Source: Desulfovibrio sp. X2 (GTDB lineage: Bacteria > Desulfobacterota > Desulfovibrionia > Desulfovibrionales > Desulfovibrionaceae). Taken from it: a stretch of DNA of 64,000 nucleotides. Positions 50,938 through 60,242 of this stretch are shown here, in pieces. Location of the stretch: NCBI RefSeq assembly GCF_000422205.1, contig NZ_ATHV01000001.1:1-64000 (forward strand). Direction: 5' to 3'. The translations under genes were made by a program, and so were the position numbers. Numbering within the stretch: position 1 is the first letter of the stretch; each line of letters opens with the position of its first letter. A model generated the notes under the pieces. That model ran no database searches. It had not been told where the DNA came from and was given only the letters and a program-made list of their open reading frames with translations.

Positions 50938-51761
50938 CAGGCGGCTCCCTGTCCGGCCGGGGCGGGGCCCGGCGCCTCAGCCCCGGGCGTGTCGTGGCAG
51001 GCGGCCGCGGCGCGGCCGCGGGGACCGAGGAAGTATGTCTTGATCCAGGGCTCGTCCACGCGAAGAATCTCCTCCAATGTTCCAATAGCACATATGCGCC
51101 GCTCCGCAAGCACGGCCACCCGGTCGCAGACCGTGTACAGGGAGTCGAGGTCGTGGGTGACCATGAAGACCGTGGGGCGCAGCGTGCGGTGCAGGTTCAG
51201 GACGAGCTGGTCGAAGCCCGCGGCGCCGATGGGGTCGAGCCCGGAGGTGGGCTCGTCCAGGAAGAGGATGTCCGGGTCCAGGGCCAGGGCCCGGGCGAGC
51301 CCGGCGCGCTTGCGCATGCCGCCGGAGAGCTCGGAGGGGTACTTGCACCCGGCCTCGGGCGGCAGGCCGACCATGGCCAGCTTCATGGCCGCCAGCTCGT
51401 CCATGAGCCGCTGCGGCAGGCGCAGGTGCTCGCGCATGGCGGTCTGCACGTTCTGGGTCACGGTCAGGGAGGAGAAGAGGGCGCCGTCCTGGAAGAGGAC
51501 GCCCCAGCGCCGCTCCAGGGAGTGGAGCTCGCGCGCCGAGGCGTCGTGCACCTCGTGCCCCAGCACGCGCACCGTGCCCGCCTGGGGGCGGCGCAGCCCG
51601 ATGATCGTCTGCAGCAGCACGGACTTGCCCGCGCCCGAGCCGCCGATCACGCCGAGGATCTCGCCGGGCAGGACCGCGAGGTCGAGATTCTCGTGCACCA
51701 CCTGCCGCCCGAAGCGGTTGGTCACGCCCTTGACCTCGATGACCGGCCGGTGTCCGTCCAC
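50937..51761 (-). CDS. mlaF: MlaF-type ABC transporter ATPase
   Basis: The 274-residue ATPase has Walker A GGSGAGKSVLLQTIIG (40-55), Q-loop FQDGALFSSLTV, signature LSGGMRKRAGLARALAL, Walker B DILFLDEPTSGLDPIG, and the switch His in MVTHDLDS. The LSGGM(R/K)KR signature is specific to the MlaF/MkL group. It powers retrograde phospholipid transport with the MlaE permease. The GTG start has GAGGGGAC upstream. A Pro/Ala-rich C-terminal tail of about 25 residues is extra. It lies 9 bp after the permease gene. Confidence 0.95.
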   Translation of the reverse strand: MDGHRPVIEVKGVTNRFGRQVVHENLDLAVLPGEILGVIGGSGAGKSVLLQTIIGLRRPQAGTVRVLGHEVHDASARELHSLERRWGVLFQDGALFSSLTVTQNVQTAMREHLRLPQRLMDELAAMKLAMVGLPPEAGCKYPSELSGGMRKRAGLARALALDPDILFLDEPTSGLDPIGAAGFDQLVLNLHRTLRPTVFMVTHDLDSLYTVCDRVAVLAERRICAIGTLEEILRVDEPWIKTYFLGPRGRAAAACHDTPGAEAPGPAPAGQGAA

Positions 51762-51770
51762 GTCCCCTCC

Positions 51771-52970
51771 TCAGTAGCCCAGGATGCTGAAGAACGCGGC
51801 GAAGGCCGCGTCCAGGACGATGACCCAGAAGATGGCCTCGACCACGGAGCGCGTGGTGCGCTCGCCCACCGAGGCGGAGGAACCCTGCACCTCGAAGCCC
51901 TCGAAGCAGCCGATGGCGCCGATGATCACGGCGAAGAAGGGGGCCTTGATGAGGCCCACGCGGAAGTGCCACGGCCAGGGCAGGCTCTGGAAGCGCTCGA
52001 GGAACGCGGCCGGGGCGATGCCGATGGACGACCAGCACATGAGCCCGCCGCCCAGCACGCCGAGCATGTCCGCGATGAAGGTCAGCAGCGGGACCATGAG
52101 GACCAGGGCCAGCAGGCGCGGCAGGACGAGCATCTCCAGGGGGTCGAGCCCCATGGAGCGCATGGCGTCCACCTCCTCGTTGACCACCATGGCCCCGATC
52201 TGCGCGGTGAAGGCGCTGCCCGAGCGGCCGGCCACGATGATGGCCGTGAGCAGGGGGGCCATCTCTCGGTATACGGCCACCTCCAGCATGTTGATGGTGT
52301 AGAGCTCCGCGCCGAAGCGGGCGAGCTGCTGCACGGCCACGAAGACCATGACCGTGCCGATGAGGAAGGAGAGCAGGGCCACGATGGGCACGGCGTCTAT
52401 GCCCACGGCCTCCATGTGGTGAACGGCCGAGGTCAGGCGCAGCCGCGCGGGCCGGAAGAGGGTGCGCGCCGCGCAGGCGAGCGCCATGCCGGTGAAGCCG
52501 ATCTGGCGCAGCGTATGGCTCGTGACTCGGATGAGGCCCGCGCCCATGCGGTTCAGCATCTCCAGGAAATAGAGGCGCGGTCCCGCTGGCAACGGCAGCT
52601 CCGGCGTGAAGGCGGCCACGTGGGCCAGGAGCAGCTCCTGCTCTTCTGACGCCCCGCTGAACTCGACCTCGCAGCCTTTCGTGCGCAGGGCCCTGCGCGC
52701 GCGCTCCACGGCCCAGGCCCCGGCGGAGTCCATGACCGTGACGCCGGAGACGTCGAAGCGCGTCCGCCCCCTGCAGTCCAGGCTCTCGAGCCCGGCGGCG
52801 GCCGCGGCGAGCCACTGGACGGTCCAGGCGCCGCGCAGCACGACGCGCCCGCCGTCCGCAGAGCCTGCGGACATGCCGTCCGCGGGCTCGACGGACACGC
52901 TCGGCGGCGTCTCCCGGGGCGGGCTGCCGGGAACGCCTGGGGTGGAAGGGGGCGCGGGAATATGCCGCAT
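51771..52970 (-). CDS. mlaE: MlaE-type permease with N-terminal STAS domain
   Basis: Of about 399 residues, the first 130 contain a STAS-like domain (RVVLRGAWTVQWL ... RFDVSGVTVMDSAGAWAV). The MlaE permease fold follows (about 145-399): AVHHMEAVGIDAVPIVALLS, GRSGSAFTAQIGAMVVNEEVDAM, and FSILGY at the end. In Gram-negative Mla systems the STAS protein (MlaB) is usually separate, so this fusion supplies the regulator in cis. The start is uncertain: the ATG at 52970 gives a sensible length but no clear ribosome site, and the frame is open further upstream. Confidence 0.9.
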   Translation of the reverse strand: MRHIPAPPSTPGVPGSPPRETPPSVSVEPADGMSAGSADGGRVVLRGAWTVQWLAAAAAGLESLDCRGRTRFDVSGVTVMDSAGAWAVERARRALRTKGCEVEFSGASEEQELLLAHVAAFTPELPLPAGPRLYFLEMLNRMGAGLIRVTSHTLRQIGFTGMALACAARTLFRPARLRLTSAVHHMEAVGIDAVPIVALLSFLIGTVMVFVAVQQLARFGAELYTINMLEVAVYREMAPLLTAIIVAGRSGSAFTAQIGAMVVNEEVDAMRSMGLDPLEMLVLPRLLALVLMVPLLTFIADMLGVLGGGLMCWSSIGIAPAAFLERFQSLPWPWHFRVGLIKAPFFAVIIGAIGCFEGFEVQGSSASVGERTTRSVVEAIFWVIVLDAAFAAFFSILGY

Positions 52971-53138
52971 GGTTTCTGGTACATGCAACCGGGGCGAGGG
53001 GCAAGGTGGAGGAGAGGCAAAAGGGCCGGAAAGGCGGTTTACAAAGTTCTTTGAATGGTGTTCAGTCGTCACCATCTGGCTGGTGGAGGAAAAGGGATAA
53101 TCGGAAGGAATTGAGGCCCTTCGCCGCTCCGGGGCGAG

Positions 53139-53167
53139 TTGTTTTTTCTTACCTGCCAGGGTATGAT
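53139..53167 (+). promoter_or_regulatory. Sigma-70 promoter of the Cys-cluster kinase gene
   Basis: TTGTTT (53139-53144) and TATGAT (53162-53167) are exactly 17 bp apart. Predicted start is near 53174, giving a leader of about 44 bases to the ATG at 53218. It lies in the AT-rich divergent spacer. Confidence 0.6.
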
Positions 53168-53217
53168 TTGAAAAATGCGGCAAGCCGTCGCGCGGGAGGC
53201 GGCGGCGCGGGAGGCGT

Positions 53218-54453
53218 ATGGCCGATCAGGGCGGCAGCGGCGGACGACGTCCGGCCGGAAAGCCCGACGTGACGATGGCGGAATGCCCGAGCGGGAAGAC
53301 CTGCGAAGGGTGCAACGGCTGTCCGCGGCAGAGCCGACAGCTGTCTGCCGCCGTCCGGGCCGGTCAGTTCGCCATGTGGGAACTCGACGTCGGCAGCGGC
53401 CGCCTGAATTTCGGCCCCGGCATGACCGAGGTCTTCGGCGACGAAGCAGCGCAACGCCTGGCCACCCTCGGGGATTTTTCCGCCCGCGTGCATCCGGCCG
53501 ACAGGGGCATGGTCATGGAGCGGCTGCGCTCGCACCTGCAGGGCAGGACCCCGGCCTTCGACGCCGAGTTCCGCTTCCTGATGGAGAACGGATCGCCGCA
53601 CTGGGTGCGCTGCTTCGGCGAGAGCGTGCCGAGCCTGGACGGGGCTCCGCAGATCGTGGCCGGGACCTGCGTGGACGCGGACGCCCCGCACCGCGCCCGG
53701 GCCTCCCTGGCCGAGGCGCGCGCCACCAGCCGCCGCGTGCGCAAGGCGCGCGACCAGTTCCTGGCCAATGCCAGCCACGAGCTGCGCACGCCCCTGCACG
53801 GGCTGGTGGGCATGCTGCAGCTCGCCACCTTCGCGGAGGAGCCCTCGGAGACCGCGGGCTACCTCGACATGGCCCAGCAGGCGGCCCGCCAGCTCCAGGA
53901 GACGATCGGCCGCCTCCTCGACATGGCCCACGTGGCCGCGAGCCCGCCGCGCTCCGGAGTCTCGGACTTCGAGCCCGCCCCCTTCTTCTCCGGCATCGCC
54001 GGGGGCATGGCCGCGCGCTGCGCCGACAAGGGGCTCTCCTTTTGCATGCAGCTGGACGGGGACCTGCCCGCCATGCTGCGGGGCGACGCCCGCCATCTTT
54101 CGGAGATCCTGCACCACCTCCTGGACAACGCCGTGCGCTTCACCGAGCGGGGGGAGGTGGCCCTCGTCGTCTCGGCCCTGCCCGGCCAGTTCCTGGGCGG
54201 GGTCAACCTGCTGGCCGTGGTGCGCGACAGCGGCCCGGGCATCCCGCCCGAGAAGCAGGAGCAGGTCTTCGAGCCCTTCGCCCTGGGCGAGGACGTGCTG
54301 ACCAAGAGGAACAGCGGCATGGGGCTCGGCCTCGCCCTGGCGCGCAGCCAGGCCGAGGGCATGGGCGGCCGCGTCTGGTGCGAGAGCGAGCCGGGCTCGG
54401 GCAGCTCGTTCCACCTCCTCGTGCCCATGCGCGTCTCCTCCTGCACCCTCTAG
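53218..54453 (+). CDS. Soluble PAS histidine kinase with N-terminal cysteine cluster
   Basis: The 411-residue kinase has no membrane helix. The N-terminus carries C23-x5-C29-x2-C32-x2-C35 (AECPSGKTCEGCNGCPRQ), followed by PAS (about 45-155), HisKA with FLANASHELRTPLHGLVGML (H187), and an ATPase domain with LLDNAVRFTERGE, RDSGPGIPPEKQ and SGMGLGLALA. All catalytic boxes look intact. The cysteine spacing could hold a zinc or an iron-sulfur cluster and make the kinase redox- or metal-responsive; that is inference. GGAGG precedes the ATG. No response regulator lies next to it. Confidence 0.9.
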   Translation: MADQGGSGGRRPAGKPDVTMAECPSGKTCEGCNGCPRQSRQLSAAVRAGQFAMWELDVGSGRLNFGPGMTEVFGDEAAQRLATLGDFSARVHPADRGMVMERLRSHLQGRTPAFDAEFRFLMENGSPHWVRCFGESVPSLDGAPQIVAGTCVDADAPHRARASLAEARATSRRVRKARDQFLANASHELRTPLHGLVGMLQLATFAEEPSETAGYLDMAQQAARQLQETIGRLLDMAHVAASPPRSGVSDFEPAPFFSGIAGGMAARCADKGLSFCMQLDGDLPAMLRGDARHLSEILHHLLDNAVRFTERGEVALVVSALPGQFLGGVNLLAVVRDSGPGIPPEKQEQVFEPFALGEDVLTKRNSGMGLGLALARSQAEGMGGRVWCESEPGSGSSFHLLVPMRVSSCTL

Positions 54454-54610
54454 CAGTCCGCCGGAAAAGGGCGATCCGTCGTCCCGGCGGCAGATTGCGC
54501 TGCCGCCCGGGCTTTCCCATCGGTCGGCCGGATGCATGGCTGATCGCCCCCGTTTTCTCCGGCGTGGCCTTCGCGGCGGCTTTGCCGTATGCTCGCGGAC
54601 CGGAGGCGGC

Positions 54611-55672
54611 ATGGAGCTCTATCTCGTGGGCGGCGCGGTGCGCGACGAAATCATGGGCCGCGCGGGCGCGGACCGCGACTGGGTCGTGCTCGGCGCGGGC
54701 GAGGGGGAGTTTCTCGCGCGCTTTCCCGGCGCTCGGCAGGTGGGGCGCAAGGGCATCACCTGGATCTGGCGCGGCGAGGAGTACACCCTCTCGGACGCGG
54801 CGGACATCGCGGCCGACCTCGCGGTCCGCGACCTGACGGTGAACGCCCTGGCCCGCGGCGGGGACGGGCGGCTTTTTGCCCACCCGCGGGCCCTGGCCGA
54901 CATCAGGGACAGGATGCTTCGGCCCGTGGCCGCCGCGAACTTCCTGGCCGATCCCCTGCGCGTGCTGCGCGCTGCCCGTTTCGCGGCCTGCTTTCCGGAC
55001 TTTGCCGCGGCCCCGGAGCTGATCGCGGCCATGCGCCTGGCCCGGCCGCACCTGGCCGAGCCAGCGGCGGAGCGCGCGGGGATGGAGCTGCGCAAGGCCT
55101 GCGCCTGCCCGGCACCGGGCCGTTTCATGGCGCTCCTGGCCGAGGCGGGCTGCCTGGCCCCCTGGTTCGCGGAGCTGGCTTCGCCGGAGACGGCCGCCGA
55201 GGCCGGAGCGCGCGCCCAGGCGACGGCCGAATTTCTGGCCGAATCCCAGGCCGAATCCCAGGCAGGAGCCCCGGTCGGGGAATCCGGTGCCCAGGCGGTC
55301 TTCATGGCGCTGTGCAGCGTGCTCGACGCGGCCGGGGCCGAGGCTCTGGTCGAGCGGCTGCGCCTGCCCGTGCCCTGGCGCAGGGCCGCCCTGGCGGCGA
55401 CGCAGGAGCTGGCGCAGCTTCTCGCCTACCAGGACCTTTCTCCGGGCGACAAGGCCGCGGCGCTGCACCGCCTGCACGTCCTGAAGCTCACGGACCAGGC
55501 CCTGGCCGCGGCCGCGGCCCTCTGTCCGGGCTTTCCGGCCGAGAGGGCGCGCGCGGACCTGAAGACGGTCCTCTCCGTGCGCCTGCCGCCCACGATGCGG
55601 GATCGGGGCGAGGCCTCGGGCGAGCTTCTGGCCCGGCTGCGGGCCGAGGCCCTGGCCGCGCGGCAGGGCTGA
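54611..55672 (+). CDS. tRNA nucleotidyltransferase/poly(A) polymerase-family protein
   Basis: The 353-residue class II nucleotidyltransferase begins MELYLVGGAVRDEIMGR, with metal-binding DRDW (21-24). TVNALA-containing LAVRDLTVNALARGGDG and the RNA-binding block DPLRVLRAARFAA follow. The RRD sequence that selects ATP/CTP in classic CCA enzymes reads VRD here. The C-terminal half is divergent, so CCA addition is likely but not certain. CGGAGG precedes the ATG by 4 bases. A small repeat, AESQAESQAG, occurs near residue 215. It is a single gene followed by a GC hairpin. Confidence 0.87.
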   Translation: MELYLVGGAVRDEIMGRAGADRDWVVLGAGEGEFLARFPGARQVGRKGITWIWRGEEYTLSDAADIAADLAVRDLTVNALARGGDGRLFAHPRALADIRDRMLRPVAAANFLADPLRVLRAARFAACFPDFAAAPELIAAMRLARPHLAEPAAERAGMELRKACACPAPGRFMALLAEAGCLAPWFAELASPETAAEAGARAQATAEFLAESQAESQAGAPVGESGAQAVFMALCSVLDAAGAEALVERLRLPVPWRRAALAATQELAQLLAYQDLSPGDKAAALHRLHVLKLTDQALAAAAALCPGFPAERARADLKTVLSVRLPPTMRDRGEASGELLARLRAEALAARQG

Positions 55673-55710
55673 CCGCAGGGCGGCCTCGGAAGAGCGGGCC
55701 CGGCCCCCGG

Positions 55711-55752
55711 GCGGCCCCGGCGGCGCGTTCAGCGCCGCGTCCGCGGGGCCGC
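55711..55752. terminator. GC-rich stem-loop after the nucleotidyltransferase gene
   Basis: GCGGCCCCG (55711-55719) pairs with CGGGGCCGC (55744-55752). An inner GGCGC/GCGCC stem closes on GTTCA. No T tail is visible. It could end the upstream transcript or insulate the polyamine operon promoter. Confidence 0.4.
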
Positions 55753-55843
55753 GCGCGGCGTGGGCGCGAGCCCCGGGAGGGGCGTCGCCAAATTTTCACT
55801 TTACAAATGCGGCACAAGGCCCTATCGGCCATGTCCCCGGCGT

Positions 55844-55871
55844 TTTACAACCCCGCTGGGTAGTGTATATT
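55844..55871 (+). promoter_or_regulatory. Sigma-70 promoter of the polyamine operon
   Basis: TTTACA (55844-55849) and TATATT (55866-55871) are each 5/6 matches with a 16-bp spacer. Predicted start is near 55878, about 30 bases before the speA ATG. Confidence 0.7.
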
Positions 55872-55906
55872 TCCGCGAAGATTCACGCGGTCTTGGAGGG
55901 CGGTAC

Positions 55907-57826
55907 ATGGTGAAGAAGGACGCGCTGGAACGCTGGACCGTCGAGCAGTCGGCGGAGCTCTACAACATCCGCAACTGGGGCGCGGGCTATTTCGACGTCG
56001 CCCGCGACGGCCACGTCGTCATCACGCCCTTTCTGGACAACAAGAAGGTCCGGGTCTCCATCCCCAAGATCATCAAGGGGCTGCGCGAGCGCGGGCTGGA
56101 CATGCCGGTGCTGCTGCGCGTGGAGAACATCCTCGACTCGCAGATCTCGCTCCTGCACGAGTCCTTCCGCACGGCCATGGACCGCCTGGAGTACAAGAAC
56201 GTCTTCCGCGGCGTCTATCCCATCAAGGTCAACCAGCAGGAGCAGGTGGTCGAGGAGATCACCCGCTACGGCGGCAAGTACCACCACGGGCTCGAGGCCG
56301 GCTCCAAGGCCGAGCTCATCGCCGCGCTCTCCATGCTGCGCGACCCCGAGGCCTGCCTGATCTGCAACGGCTACAAGGACGAGGAGTTCATCGACCTCGG
56401 CCTGTACGCCCGCAAGATGGGCTACAACATCTTCTTCGTCCTCGAGATGCCCTCCGAGCTCGAGCTCATCCTCGAGCGCTCCGAGGCGCTCGGCATCGAG
56501 CCGCTGCTCGGCGCGCGCATGAAGCTCGCGGCCAAGGCGGGCGGCCACTGGACCGAGTCCGGCGGGGACCGCTCCATCTTCGGCCTGGACACCGCCCAGC
56601 TCGTGCAGGTCGTGGACCGGCTGAAGGCCGGGGACAAGCTGCACTGCCTGCGCCTGCTGCACTACCACCTGGGCTCGCAGATCCCCAACATCCGCGACAT
56701 CCGCACCGCGGTCTACGAGGCCTGCCGCGTCTACGCCGGGCTCGTGGACGAGGGCGCGACCATGGGCTATCTCGACCTCGGCGGCGGCCTGGCCGTGGAC
56801 TACGACGGCTCGCACACCAACTACTCCAACTCGCGCAACTACACCCTGGACGAGTACTGCGCCGACGTGGTCGAGGCGGTCATGCAGACGCTGGACGAGC
56901 GCGGCGTGGACCACCCGGTGATCATCACCGAGTCCGGCCGCGCCCTCGTGGCCTACTATTCGGTCCTGCTCTTCAACATCCTGGACACCGCCCGCTTCGA
57001 GGCCCTGCCCCTGCCGCCCGCCCTGCCCGAGGACACGCCGACCATCATCGAGAACCTCTACGAGGCGGCCAAGTCCATGTCCGTGCGCAACGTGCAGGAG
57101 AGCCTGAACGACGCCATCTACTACCGCGACGAGACGCGCGCGCTCTTCCGCCACGGCCACATCACCCTGCGCCAGCGCGCCCTGGCCGAGAACATCTTCT
57201 GGCACATGGTCATCCAGGCCGCGCTGCACCTGAAACAGCTGAAGCAGGTGCCGCCCGAGCTCGAGGACCTGGAAGATTCGCTCTCCGACGTCTACTACGC
57301 CAACATGAGCGTCTTCCAGTCCGTGCCCGACTCCTGGGCCATCGGCCACATCTTCCCCATCATGCCGGTGCACCGCCTGGACGAGATGCCCACGCGCCGC
57401 GCCATCCTGGCCGACATCACCTGCGACTGCGACGGCAAGATCGACCGCTTCATCGACCAGCACGCCGTGGCCAAGGCCCTGCCCGTGCACGAGCTGAAGG
57501 ACAGCGAGGAGTACTACCTCGGAGTCTTCCTCGTGGGCGCCTACCAGGAGACGCTCGGCGACCTGCACAACCTCATGGGCGACACCAACGTGGTCAGCTT
57601 GCGCATCCACGAGGACGGCAGCTTCGACTTCGTGCGCGAGATCGAGGGCGACGCCGTGGGCGACGTGCTCTCCTACGTGGAGTTCAACCCCAAGAAGCTC
57701 AGCTCCAAGTTCCGCGAGACCGCGGAAAAGGCGGTCCGCGAGGGCCTCATCTCGGCCCGCGAACGCCGCGAGATCATGCGCGCCTTCGAGGACGGCATGC
57801 GCGGCTACACCTACTTCGAACGCTAA
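55907..57826 (+). CDS. speA: Biosynthetic arginine decarboxylase (SpeA)
   Basis: SpeA converts arginine to agmatine, the entry to putrescine. At 639 residues it is full length. The PLP lysine lies in VYPIKVNQQ (K107). Other fold III markers are HGLEAGSKAELI, LHYHLGSQIPNI, YLDLGGGLAVDYDG, and ITESGRALVAYYSVL. The C-terminus (EFNPKKLSSKFRETAEKAV) is typical. TTGGAGGG precedes the ATG by 6 bases. It is the first gene of a four-gene operon whose later members share start/stop overlaps. Confidence 0.97.
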   Translation: MVKKDALERWTVEQSAELYNIRNWGAGYFDVARDGHVVITPFLDNKKVRVSIPKIIKGLRERGLDMPVLLRVENILDSQISLLHESFRTAMDRLEYKNVFRGVYPIKVNQQEQVVEEITRYGGKYHHGLEAGSKAELIAALSMLRDPEACLICNGYKDEEFIDLGLYARKMGYNIFFVLEMPSELELILERSEALGIEPLLGARMKLAAKAGGHWTESGGDRSIFGLDTAQLVQVVDRLKAGDKLHCLRLLHYHLGSQIPNIRDIRTAVYEACRVYAGLVDEGATMGYLDLGGGLAVDYDGSHTNYSNSRNYTLDEYCADVVEAVMQTLDERGVDHPVIITESGRALVAYYSVLLFNILDTARFEALPLPPALPEDTPTIIENLYEAAKSMSVRNVQESLNDAIYYRDETRALFRHGHITLRQRALAENIFWHMVIQAALHLKQLKQVPPELEDLEDSLSDVYYANMSVFQSVPDSWAIGHIFPIMPVHRLDEMPTRRAILADITCDCDGKIDRFIDQHAVAKALPVHELKDSEEYYLGVFLVGAYQETLGDLHNLMGDTNVVSLRIHEDGSFDFVREIEGDAVGDVLSYVEFNPKKLSSKFRETAEKAVREGLISARERREIMRAFEDGMRGYTYFER

Positions 57827-57871
57827 CGCGCCCCTTACCGCCCGGCGGCAGGGAGAAAAGGAGACACCCCC

Positions 57872-59056
57872 ATGTCCAAGACGCTCATCATCGGCGCCGG
57901 AGGCGTGGGCCGCGTGGTCGCCCACAAGTGCGCCCAGGCCCCGGAAATCTTCTCCGAGCTCATGCTCGCCTCGCGCACCAAGGAGAAGTGCGACGCCATC
58001 GCGGCCGAGCTGCCGCGCCCCGTGTCCACCGCCCGCGTGGACGCGGACAAGGTCCCCGAGCTCGTGGCCCTGCTGAAGGACTACAAGCCGAAGCTCGTCA
58101 TCAACGTGGCCCTGCCCTACCAGGACCTGACCATCATGGACGCCTGCCTCGAGTGCGGCGTGGACTACCTGGACACCGCCAACTACGAGCCGCCCGACGT
58201 GGCCAAGTTCGAGTACAAGTGGCAGTGGGCCTACCAGGACCGCTTCGAGAAGGCGGGCCTCATGGCGCTGCTCGGTTCAGGCTTCGACCCGGGCGTGACC
58301 AACGTCTTCACGGCCTACGCCAGGAAGCACCACTTCGCGCGCATGGACCAGCTCGACATCATCGACTGCAACGCGGGCGACCACGGGCAGGCCTTCGCCA
58401 CCAACTTCAACCCCGAGATCAACATCCGCGAGGTCACGGCCCGCGGCCGCTACTACGAGCACGGCGACTGGGTCGAGACCGACCCGCTCTCCTGGGCCTG
58501 GACCTACGACTTCCCCGAGGGCATCGGCAAGCGCAAGTGCTTCCTCATGTACCATGAGGAGCTGGAGTCGCTCGTCCGCCACTTCCCGGAGATCAAGCGC
58601 GCCCGCTTCTGGATGACGTTCGGCGAGAACTATCTGAAGCACCTGAGCGTGCTCGAGAACATCGGCATGACCCGCATCGACCCGGTCGAGTTCCGCGGCC
58701 AGAAGATCGTGCCCCTGCAGTTTCTGAAGGCCGTGCTGCCCGATCCGGGCTCGCTCGGCCCCCTGACCAAGGGCCGCACCTGCATCGGCAACGTGATCGC
58801 GGGCGAGGGCAAGGACGGCAAGGCCAAGCGCTACTACATCTACCAGATCTGCGACCACGAGGAGGCCTACCGGGAGACCAACTCCCAGGCCATCTCCTAC
58901 ACCACGGGCGTGCCCGCCATGGTCGGCGCGGCCATGATGGTCAAGGGCATCTGGCACAAGCCCGGCGTCTGGAACATGGAGCAGTTCGATCCCGATCCCT
59001 TCCTGGAAGAGCTTGCCAGGCGCGGCCTGCCCTGGAAGGAGACCTTCCTTGACTGA
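57872..59056 (+). CDS. Carboxy(nor)spermidine dehydrogenase (saccharopine dehydrogenase family)
   Basis: The 394-residue enzyme has a Rossmann start TLIIGAGGVGRVVAHKC (GAGGVG 8-13), VINVALPYQDLTIMDACL, and GSGFDPGVTNVFTAYA, the signature of the CANSDH/CASDH group. It condenses aspartate semialdehyde with putrescine (or diaminopropane) using NADPH, giving carboxyspermidine (or carboxynorspermidine). The presence of speA and speB next to it points to putrescine as the amine. AAAAGGAGAC precedes the ATG. It lies 45 bp after speA and overlaps the nspC start by 8 bp. Confidence 0.94.
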   Translation: MSKTLIIGAGGVGRVVAHKCAQAPEIFSELMLASRTKEKCDAIAAELPRPVSTARVDADKVPELVALLKDYKPKLVINVALPYQDLTIMDACLECGVDYLDTANYEPPDVAKFEYKWQWAYQDRFEKAGLMALLGSGFDPGVTNVFTAYARKHHFARMDQLDIIDCNAGDHGQAFATNFNPEINIREVTARGRYYEHGDWVETDPLSWAWTYDFPEGIGKRKCFLMYHEELESLVRHFPEIKRARFWMTFGENYLKHLSVLENIGMTRIDPVEFRGQKIVPLQFLKAVLPDPGSLGPLTKGRTCIGNVIAGEGKDGKAKRYYIYQICDHEEAYRETNSQAISYTTGVPAMVGAAMMVKGIWHKPGVWNMEQFDPDPFLEELARRGLPWKETFLD

Positions 59057-60242
59057 CGGGAGCGCGAAGGGAAGCCCGGCGGCGCTGTCCGCCGGGCTCG
59101 CCTTCGACCCGGCCCGCGTGCCCACGCCCTCGTACGTGGTGGACGCGGGCCTGCTCCGCAGGAACGCGGAGATCCTCGATTCCGTGCGCAGGCGCACGGG
59201 CTGCAGGATCCTCCTCGCGCTCAAGGGCTTCGCGACCTTCGCCGCCTTCCCGCACATCCGCTGGGCGCTCGACGGCTGCTGCGCCAGCTCCCCGCACGAG
59301 GCGCGCCTCGCGCGCGAGGAGTTCGGCGGCGAGGTGCACTCCTTCGCCGCGGGCATGACCGAGGCGCACGTGCGGGAGTTCGCCGAACTCTCCGACCACG
59401 TGGTCTTCAACTCCTTCGCCCAGCTCGACCGCTTCCGCCCGATCCTCGAGGCGGCCGCGCATCCGCCGCACGTCGCCCTGCGCGTGAATCCCGAGCACTC
59501 CGAGGGCCACACGCCCATTTACGACCCCTGCGGCCCCTGCTCGCGGCTGGGCATCCACCGCGCCGAGTTCGCGGGCCGCGACAACCCCATGCGCGGCATC
59601 TCGGGCCTGCACTTCCACACTCTCTGCCAGCACAACGCCGATGCCCTGGCCCGCACCCTGGCCGCCTTCGAGGAACGCTTCGCGGACCTCATTCCCGGCC
59701 TCTCCTACGTCAATTTCGGCGGCGGGCATCACATCACCCGGCCGGACTACGACCTCGACCTGCTCTGCGAGACGATCAACGCCTTCAAGGCCCGCCACGG
59801 CGTGCAGGTCTACCTCGAACCCGGCGAGGCCGTGGCCCTGAACGCGGGCTTCCTCGTCAGCGAGGTCCTGGACGTGGTCGAGCGCGGCATGCCCATCGCC
59901 ATCCTCGACACCGCCGTGCCCTGCCACATGCCGGACGTCATCGAGATGCCCTACAGGCCGGAGATCATCGGCGCCGGGATGCCGGGCGAGAAGGCCCACA
60001 CCTACCGCCTGGGCGGGCTCTCCTGCCTCGCGGGCGACGTGGCCGGGGACTACTCCTTCGATGCCCCCCTGCGCGTGGGCGACCGCCTCGTCTTCTGCGA
60101 CATGGCCATCTACTCCATGGTCAAGAACAACACCTTCAACGGCGTCAACCTGCCCGCCATCTGCCTGCGCGAGCCGGATTCCGACTCCCCGCGCGTGGTC
60201 AGGACCTTCGGCTACCAGGACTTCAAGGAACGGCTCTCGTGA
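59049..60242 (+). CDS. nspC: Carboxy(nor)spermidine decarboxylase (NspC)
   Basis: This 397-residue fold III PLP enzyme makes spermidine (or norspermidine). The lysine is in RILLALKGFATFA (K59). The specificity block CGPCSRLGIHR, LHFHTLCQHNADAL and the donor motif VFCDMAIYSMVKNNTFNG are also present. I infer a TTG start at 59049: AAGGAG lies 7 bases upstream, it gives family length, and the gene would overlap the dehydrogenase stop by 8 bp. No ATG or GTG lies nearby in frame. The stop overlaps the speB start (GTGA). Confidence 0.94.
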   Translation: MTDGSAKGSPAALSAGLAFDPARVPTPSYVVDAGLLRRNAEILDSVRRRTGCRILLALKGFATFAAFPHIRWALDGCCASSPHEARLAREEFGGEVHSFAAGMTEAHVREFAELSDHVVFNSFAQLDRFRPILEAAAHPPHVALRVNPEHSEGHTPIYDPCGPCSRLGIHRAEFAGRDNPMRGISGLHFHTLCQHNADALARTLAAFEERFADLIPGLSYVNFGGGHHITRPDYDLDLLCETINAFKARHGVQVYLEPGEAVALNAGFLVSEVLDVVERGMPIAILDTAVPCHMPDVIEMPYRPEIIGAGMPGEKAHTYRLGGLSCLAGDVAGDYSFDAPLRVGDRLVFCDMAIYSMVKNNTFNGVNLPAICLREPDSDSPRVVRTFGYQDFKERLS

